From Croceimicrobium hydrocarbonivorans (GTDB lineage: Bacteria; Bacteroidota; Bacteroidia; Flavobacteriales; Schleiferiaceae): a stretch of 64,000 bases of DNA. The notes under the pieces are model-generated. The model saw nothing but the letters and a program-made list of their open reading frames with translations, was not told the DNA's origin and ran no database searches. Each line of letters starts with the position of its first letter. Positions within the stretch are counted from its first letter, which is position 1. Location: the NCBI RefSeq assembly GCF_014524565.1, contig NZ_CP060139.1, positions 863,501 to 927,500 on the forward strand. The letters run 5' to 3'. A program made the translations under genes and the position numbers. Shown here piece after piece: positions 58,529 to 64,000 of this stretch.

Positions 58529-58567
58529 GAGGCTCAGCATTAATGTACAGAAGCTCTCTATTCAAGT

Positions 58568-60097
58568 ATGGACGCGAACAAAAATCCGCAAAATTCTTTT
58601 AGGCCTCAAGCAAAACAATCAGTGGTAGCTCTCGATCAAGGTCGAATTCCTCCACAGGTAGTAAGTTTTGAAGAAGCGGTTTTAGGTGCAGTCCTTATCG
58701 ATAACAGTGCTATTAATGCTGTAATCGACATCTTAAGTCCGGAAAGCTTCTACAAACATCAGCATGGCCTCATCTTTAAAACGGTAAAAGAGCTCTTTGG
58801 GCGAAGTGAGCCGGTAGATATTTTAACCGTAGCCAATGAGTTGCGTGTTAATGGTGAGCTGGAAGCCGCTGGTGGTGAGCATTATCTAATTGAGCTAAGC
58901 AATAAAGTTTCTTCTTCGGCTCACTCCGAATACCATGCCCGGGTAATTGTGCAAAAGCACATCCAAAGGGAAATGATTAAGGTGGCCAGCAATATCATCG
59001 ATAAGAGTTTTGATGAAACCACCGATGTATTTGACTTGCTTGATGAGGCGGAACAAGACCTTTTTGAAGTTGCCCACAGCAATATTGTAAAGAACTACGA
59101 GAGTGCCCGAGATCTGGTAAAAGAGGCCATTAACCGCATTGAAGAGATTTCGAAGAAAGAAGGTTTAAGTGGTGTTCCTAGTGGCTTTACTGAAGTGGAT
59201 CGTATTACCGCTGGTTGGCAGCCCTCGGATTTAATTATCCTCGCAGCTCGTCCTGGTATGGGTAAAACCGCTTTCGTATTGAGTATGGCGCGTAATATGG
59301 TAATCGACCATAAAACACCAGTGGCAGTATTCTCTCTGGAGATGGCGGCAGTTCAGTTGATTACGCGTTTGATCTCTAGTGAAACAGGCTTAAGCTCTGA
59401 GAAATTACGAAAAGGAACCCTTAATGATGCGGAGTGGCAGCAATTGCTCACCAAGGTACGTGCCCTGGAAAATGCTCCGCTCTTTATTGATGATACGCCG
59501 GCAATTTCGGTATTTGACCTTCGTGCTAAATGCCGTCGTTTGGTTGCCCAACACGGTGTAGGTATGGTAGTGATTGATTACCTGCAGCTGATGACCGTAG
59601 GTGGCCAAAAGAGCTCGGGTGGTAACCGGGAACAAGAAATTTCAACCATCTCACGTTCCTTGAAAAGTATCGCTAAAGAATTGAATATTCCGGTAATTGC
59701 ACTATCGCAGTTAAGTCGGGCGGTAGAGTCCCGAGCCGGTGATAAGCGACCCCAGCTTTCTGACTTACGGGAATCTGGAGCGATCGAACAGGATGCGGAT
59801 ATCGTATGTTTTATCTATCGTCCTGAATATTATGATATAGAAACCTTCCGCGACGGTGATCCGGCCGAGGGCAAAGCTGAGCTGATTATCGCTAAACACC
59901 GTAATGGTAGTTTATCCGATGTTCGTCTGCGCTTTGAAGGCGCCATGGCCAAGTTCTCGGATCTGGAAGATATGGACAATGGTCCGCTGGTACTGGAATC
60001 CAAGTTGAATAACGACCAGTTCCTAGGCGGCGACCACTCCATGGATGGCGGTGGCGGTTTTAGTAATGACCCTAATGATGATGACATTCCTTTCTAG
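58568..60097 (+). CDS. dnaB: Replicative DNA helicase DnaB
   Basis: 509 residues, the usual length. An N-terminal primase-interaction domain (about 25-130: PPQVVSFEEAVLGAVLIDNSAI) and the RecA-type ATPase: Walker A ARPGMGKT (227-234), FSLEMAAVQLITRL, Walker B VIDYLQLMT, arginine finger region SRAVESRAGDKRPQLSDLRESGAIEQDAD. Hexameric 5'-3' helicase of the replication fork. The gene after it, the so-called asparagine synthetase B, starts 17 bases inside it. Confidence 0.98.
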   Translation: MDANKNPQNSFRPQAKQSVVALDQGRIPPQVVSFEEAVLGAVLIDNSAINAVIDILSPESFYKHQHGLIFKTVKELFGRSEPVDILTVANELRVNGELEAAGGEHYLIELSNKVSSSAHSEYHARVIVQKHIQREMIKVASNIIDKSFDETTDVFDLLDEAEQDLFEVAHSNIVKNYESARDLVKEAINRIEEISKKEGLSGVPSGFTEVDRITAGWQPSDLIILAARPGMGKTAFVLSMARNMVIDHKTPVAVFSLEMAAVQLITRLISSETGLSSEKLRKGTLNDAEWQQLLTKVRALENAPLFIDDTPAISVFDLRAKCRRLVAQHGVGMVVIDYLQLMTVGGQKSSGGNREQEISTISRSLKSIAKELNIPVIALSQLSRAVESRAGDKRPQLSDLRESGAIEQDADIVCFIYRPEYYDIETFRDGDPAEGKAELIIAKHRNGSLSDVRLRFEGAMAKFSDLEDMDNGPLVLESKLNNDQFLGGDHSMDGGGGFSNDPNDDDIPF

Positions 60098-61349
60098 GAA
60101 AATCGCGCTTCTCTTTTTATTGTTATTGGCCCTGCAGGCCCAGGCTATTCAATTGCTCATTCCCATGGATGAGGAAGGCCAAAAGGAACATCTCAAAGCT
60201 TATGGTATTGCCTACTATGCTTTGGAACGAGGCGTAGAAATTGAATGGCTTCTCAATTATCGCGGGGGCAGTTTTTTAATTCCATTTGATGAAAAGCTCA
60301 AGCTGGAATGCCGCATTCGCAATGTATCCTATGAGGTAATTGATGATGCCACAGCCAGCAGTATTCGCGAAGCTATTAGCAGTCCGGCTGTAAATCAATC
60401 CATCGTAAAATTAGAAACCGCGCCAAAAATTGCGGTTTACTCGCCTAAGAGCAAACAGCCTTGGGATGATGCTGTAACGCTAGTACTCACCTATGCTGAG
60501 ATTCCTTACGATGTAGTTTATGACCGAGAGGTGATTAATGACCTCCTACCTAAATACGATTGGCTACACTTGCACCACGAAGATTTCACCGGACAATATG
60601 GACGTTTCTACGCGGCTTTCCGCACCGCTCCATGGTATATTGAACAAAAACGAGAACAAGAGGCCCTGGCCGCCGAATTAGGTTTTGCCAAGGTAAGTGA
60701 ATTGAAAAGTGCGGTTGCCGAAAAGATTCGAGAGTATACTATTGGCGGAGGCTTTCTCTTTGCCATGTGTTCTGCTACCGACAGCTATGAAATATCCCTT
60801 GCCGCTCTAAATGTAGATATCTGTGAACCCATGTTTGACGGTGATGCAGCAGAGCCTAATTATCAAAATAAACTGAATTTCGACCGCTGTAATGCCTTTG
60901 AGAATTTTCAATTGGTACAGAATCCCAATGTGTATGAGTTCAGCAATATTGATGTAACCAATGGACGGAAGATTGCAGAAGAAAGAGATTATTTCAGCCT
61001 CTTTGAGTTTTCGGCCAAATGGGATATTGTCCCAACCATGCTCACCCAAAACCATGTGCAAATGGTTAAAGGCTTTATGGGGCAAACTACTGCCTTCCGA
61101 AAGGATTTAATTAAGAGCGATGTCTTAATCTTAGGAGAATTTAAAGCTGCTGGTGAAGCCCGCTATATTCATGGAGAGTTGGGAATGGGTACCTGGACCT
61201 ACTATGGCGGACATGATCCTGAAGATTATCAGCATCGAGTTGGAGATCCGAAAACGGAATTAGAACTCTACCCCACTTCACCTGGTTATCGCCTAATTCT
61301 GAATAATATTCTTTTTCCTGCTGCGAAGAAGAAGAATCAGAAAACCTAG
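60081..61349 (+). CDS. Conserved exported protein often named asparagine synthetase B
   Basis: 422 residues from the ATG at 60081, which gives a good signal peptide (KIALLFLLLLALQAQA). The mature protein begins IQLLIPMDEEGQKEHLKAYGI, then HLHHEDFTGQYGRFYAAF at about 155-172 and FLFAMCSATDSYE. Bacteroidota genomes carry this gene routinely under the name asparagine synthetase B, but the Ntn-type amidotransferase Cys and the ATP-pyrophosphatase motif of real AsnB cannot be seen, and the signal peptide puts it outside the cytosol. The HHED and histidine/aspartate-rich areas suggest a metal-dependent hydrolase, which is inference. The start overlaps dnaB by 17 bases. Confidence 0.85.
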   Translation: MTFLSRKIALLFLLLLALQAQAIQLLIPMDEEGQKEHLKAYGIAYYALERGVEIEWLLNYRGGSFLIPFDEKLKLECRIRNVSYEVIDDATASSIREAISSPAVNQSIVKLETAPKIAVYSPKSKQPWDDAVTLVLTYAEIPYDVVYDREVINDLLPKYDWLHLHHEDFTGQYGRFYAAFRTAPWYIEQKREQEALAAELGFAKVSELKSAVAEKIREYTIGGGFLFAMCSATDSYEISLAALNVDICEPMFDGDAAEPNYQNKLNFDRCNAFENFQLVQNPNVYEFSNIDVTNGRKIAEERDYFSLFEFSAKWDIVPTMLTQNHVQMVKGFMGQTTAFRKDLIKSDVLILGEFKAAGEARYIHGELGMGTWTYYGGHDPEDYQHRVGDPKTELELYPTSPGYRLILNNILFPAAKKKNQKT

Positions 61350-63238
61350 TTAAAGAAGCGCCAGTTTACACCTACTCGGAATACCCTGTCATTTAAAGGA
61401 TAATGAGGAGCAGCCCAGTAATTATAGGCCACCATTCCTTGAGTTAGATTTTGCATTTTAAGGAAGATTACGGCTTTGGCCACTTTAAACTGCGCAAAAG
61501 CATCTACCATAAAATAATCTCCAACAGGATATTCATTTGCAATATAGAGTTGGCCAGTAGCGGTGGAATAAGATGGACTTTGGAAGGCACTGAAATAAGT
61601 GGCTTCGGCACCTATTAATACCTTTAAAGCCCGCTTAAACATCGGGAACTCGAAATACAAAGAAAGACGATTTACCCATTCGGGGAGAGGCATATAACGA
61701 TCGGCATTATTCAATGCAATCTGATAGGTCACCTGATTATCTAAATGCAGTAAATTCCAGAGATAAAAGTCCTGTTTAAGATCTATACTCTGATAAGCGA
61801 CTAAATCCGGTGCCACAACTGGTTTAAGGTCTGCGCCGAAATACACATAATCCGAGGCCCCAAAGGTGCGGAAACGCAGGTAATTGGACCTTCCCCATTG
61901 CAAACCAAACTGCAGTTCATTAGATAGAACCGGACCTAAATCTTGATTCCAAATTACATTGTTACTGATATAAACTTGCTGTAAAAAGTCAGGTGCTTTA
62001 TTCTGAATACTGTAGCCTGCAAAGGCACCTAAGCTTTTAAAGAAGGTTCCCTGCACCCGAACTTTCAATTCGAAATTATTGGCGAATGGACCAGTTAGAA
62101 TGTATTTCCCTTCAGTGTGTAAATCGAAATACTGCTTGTAGTTTCCCTGTAATTGAGCATTCACACCAAAATGCTGGGCACCGGTTTCAAAATAGGCATT
62201 GCTATACTCCAGGTATTGATGAAAAGCTCCCGCTTTTAAATTAAAGCGGCTACTATCACCAATTATAGTTTGCAGGTAAGCTTCATTGTATAATGATGCG
62301 TAGCGGAGACTATCTGTATATACCCCATCCTGATCAAAATAATATTGATCATATACATCATTAGATCTGCCATAGTAGGCAAAGGCCCGCCGGTTAAAAC
62401 GTGCATTATGACCTAAAATGATACTCCTTTGCTTTTCCGTCTCCGGGCTTTTGACTTGCAAGGAGTCTGGCAATGTATCAACCGGTGCTTTCACTTTCTT
62501 CTTAAAGAGCTTCCAGAAATCGATCTGATGATCAATGAAATAATCACGATTGTATACCGCTCTTTGATCTTGATCGAAGCGAGTAATTAAGAGGGTTCTC
62601 GAAGACTCCAAATTATCAGTAAAAACAGAATCATGAATAATCCCCCCATTTTCCTGGAGCTCTAACTTCTCACTAGCAAAATAGGCCCATAGCTGATATG
62701 CTCCTTTGGGACTTTGGTAATGACTATTAATTAAGAAGCTGGATTGCTTATTCTGATCATTGATATAGAAGCTCAAACTGTTTAAGCGACGGTACTGCAC
62801 CGAGAAATTCCAATTCTTGGTGATATTCTGACTGTGGTAGATTCTAAACAACTGGCCACGTTCATAACCATTTACGTAGCGGGCTCCGGTTAATGGTGAG
62901 CGTACTTGGTAATAGGCCACTCTTTCGGGACTTACAAAATAATCTTGAAAGGGTCCAAAGCTTTGAAAGTCTTCTAGTGGTTTTAATCCTTGCAGGATCA
63001 AATTATTGCGTGGACCTCCGAGGTTCATCAAGACTAATTTGCCATAATCATCCGAAAGGGCATTATTAAGCTGATGGTACCAAGTTAGGGAGCTTAGGCT
63101 AGTATCAATGAAATAGTAACCTTGTTGTTGCCAATAGAAATACTGATGGCTAAACTGGGGTTTAAGCGCATCTGGACTAGGCTTCTGAGCGGCCAGACCG
63201 AGACTGAGTAAAAGTAGAAAGATGGTATTTCGCATCAT
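61346..63238 (-). CDS. Putative porin (outer-membrane beta-barrel)
   Basis: 630 residues from ATG 63238 (MMRNTIFLLLLSLGLAAQ; a second ATG at 63235 is equally good). The mature protein is made of long amphipathic strands with aromatic ends (PQFSHQYFYWQQQGYYFID, YINDQNKQSSFLINSHYQSP, YIANEYPVGDYFMVDAFAQFK), ending RVGVNWRFFN with the terminal aromatic residue of outer-membrane barrels. It fits the putative porin family Porin_10 of Bacteroidota. Substrate and pore size unknown. The stop shares four bases CTAG with the convergent gene before it. Confidence 0.85.
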   Translation of the reverse strand: MMRNTIFLLLLSLGLAAQKPSPDALKPQFSHQYFYWQQQGYYFIDTSLSSLTWYHQLNNALSDDYGKLVLMNLGGPRNNLILQGLKPLEDFQSFGPFQDYFVSPERVAYYQVRSPLTGARYVNGYERGQLFRIYHSQNITKNWNFSVQYRRLNSLSFYINDQNKQSSFLINSHYQSPKGAYQLWAYFASEKLELQENGGIIHDSVFTDNLESSRTLLITRFDQDQRAVYNRDYFIDHQIDFWKLFKKKVKAPVDTLPDSLQVKSPETEKQRSIILGHNARFNRRAFAYYGRSNDVYDQYYFDQDGVYTDSLRYASLYNEAYLQTIIGDSSRFNLKAGAFHQYLEYSNAYFETGAQHFGVNAQLQGNYKQYFDLHTEGKYILTGPFANNFELKVRVQGTFFKSLGAFAGYSIQNKAPDFLQQVYISNNVIWNQDLGPVLSNELQFGLQWGRSNYLRFRTFGASDYVYFGADLKPVVAPDLVAYQSIDLKQDFYLWNLLHLDNQVTYQIALNNADRYMPLPEWVNRLSLYFEFPMFKRALKVLIGAEATYFSAFQSPSYSTATGQLYIANEYPVGDYFMVDAFAQFKVAKAVIFLKMQNLTQGMVAYNYWAAPHYPLNDRVFRVGVNWRFFN

Positions 63239-63334
63239 GCCGCGAAGGTAGCTAATTGGTGAACTCGCACAGCACATTAAAATTGCAAGGAGGGTGCCAA
63301 ATATGGGGCATTGCTGAGAAAAAAGGCAAAAAAA

Positions 63335-63361
63335 AAGCCTCTACGCTAAACGTAGAGGCTT
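63335..63361 (-). terminator. Terminator of the rRNA operon
   Basis: AAGCCTCTACG (63335-63345) pairs perfectly with CGTAGAGGCTT (63351-63361) around CTAAA. On the minus strand it ends in a run of nine T. It lies about ten bases after the 5S rRNA. Confidence 0.93.
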
Positions 63362-63370
63362 GCTTAAAGA

Positions 63371-63480
63371 TTGGCGACGACATACTCTCCCAGGTGTTAC
63401 CCTAGTACCATCTGCGCAAGTGGGCTTAACTGCTCTGTTCGGGATGGGAAGAGGTGATCCCCACTGCCATAGTCACCATA
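63371..63480 (-). rRNA. rrf: 5S ribosomal RNA
   Basis: On the minus strand the sequence has the 5S consensus: a start GGTGACTATGGCAGTGGGG, then CCCATCCCGAACAGAGCAG and GTTAAGCCCACT, and an end GAGAGTATGTCGTCGCC that pairs with the start. About 110 bases. The exact ends are estimated from pairing. It lies between the 23S gene and a strong terminator. Confidence 0.95.
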
Positions 63481-63533
63481 AATCGTTAATAAGATCGACA
63501 CACTGAGAGTAATGAATACATGGGATCTGCATT

Positions 63534-64000
<467 letters not shown>

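Overview
The window looks like a chromosomal segment of a member of Bacteroidota, most likely a marine Flavobacteriales lineage related to Schleiferiaceae/Cryomorphaceae. This rests on recognition, not on a search. The signs are three proteins with C-terminal type IX secretion (Por) sorting domains, a TonB receptor with an N-terminal CarboxypepD_reg-like domain, LytS/LytTR two-component pairs, two Lacal_2735-like small proteins, a FISUMP pair, a zinc-site-less Tgt, promoters of the TAnnTTTG type, starts without Shine-Dalgarno sequences, and the local pair dnaB plus so-called asparagine synthetase B. No phage, IS element, integrase or CRISPR array was seen.

Layout. 1-5 kb: a truncated TPR sensor-like gene diverges from mfd. 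5-9 kb: an XRE regulator faces two exported-protein genes (a T9SS cargo protein and a SUMF1-fold protein); copies of one palindrome lie upstream of all three, which suggests a small regulon. 9-21.6 kb: an accessory-like stretch of small, mostly minus-strand genes (YdeI-like, NADAR, secreted proteins and lipoproteins, DUF1428, DUF4386, alpha/beta hydrolase, Crp/Fnr regulator, barstar-like, HEAT-repeat, zinc-ribbon, WYL regulator, TraB/GumN-like) with several candidate operators and a duplicated leader. 21.7-25.6 kb: a cystathionine gamma-synthase-family enzyme and a TonB receptor. 25.6-31 kb: the receptor runs into a LytS/LytTR operon, which faces a second operon LiaF-LytS-LytTR followed by two short Lacal_2735-like genes. 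31-33 kb: serC-serA. 33-36.9 kb: an acetyltransferase, a DUF433/DUF5615 toxin-antitoxin pair, ferredoxin and acyl-CoA reductase. 36.9-46.9 kb: housekeeping genes (PASTA protein, T9SS protein, RluD-type synthase, di-haem peroxidase, rsmG, glycosyltransferase, tgt, LptF/G permease, accA). 47-58.5 kb: lipoprotein, an HTH-controlled membrane module with a relic of a second copy, FISUMP pair, endonuclease I. 58.5-64 kb: dnaB, the conserved exported protein beside it, a porin, and the 5S and 3' part of 23S rRNA of an rrn operon on the minus strand.

How the genes work together. The clearest functional units are serine biosynthesis (serC-serA), the two LytS/LytTR circuits, the DUF433/DUF5615 pair, and the HTH regulator with two membrane-protein genes that share an AAAGTACTTT palindrome. 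Intergenic paired hairpins with a GAATT-GCA-AATTC core beside two terminators look like REP elements. Several start codons were moved inward from the longest reading frame where this removed a TTG start or an implausible overlap; each case is stated.
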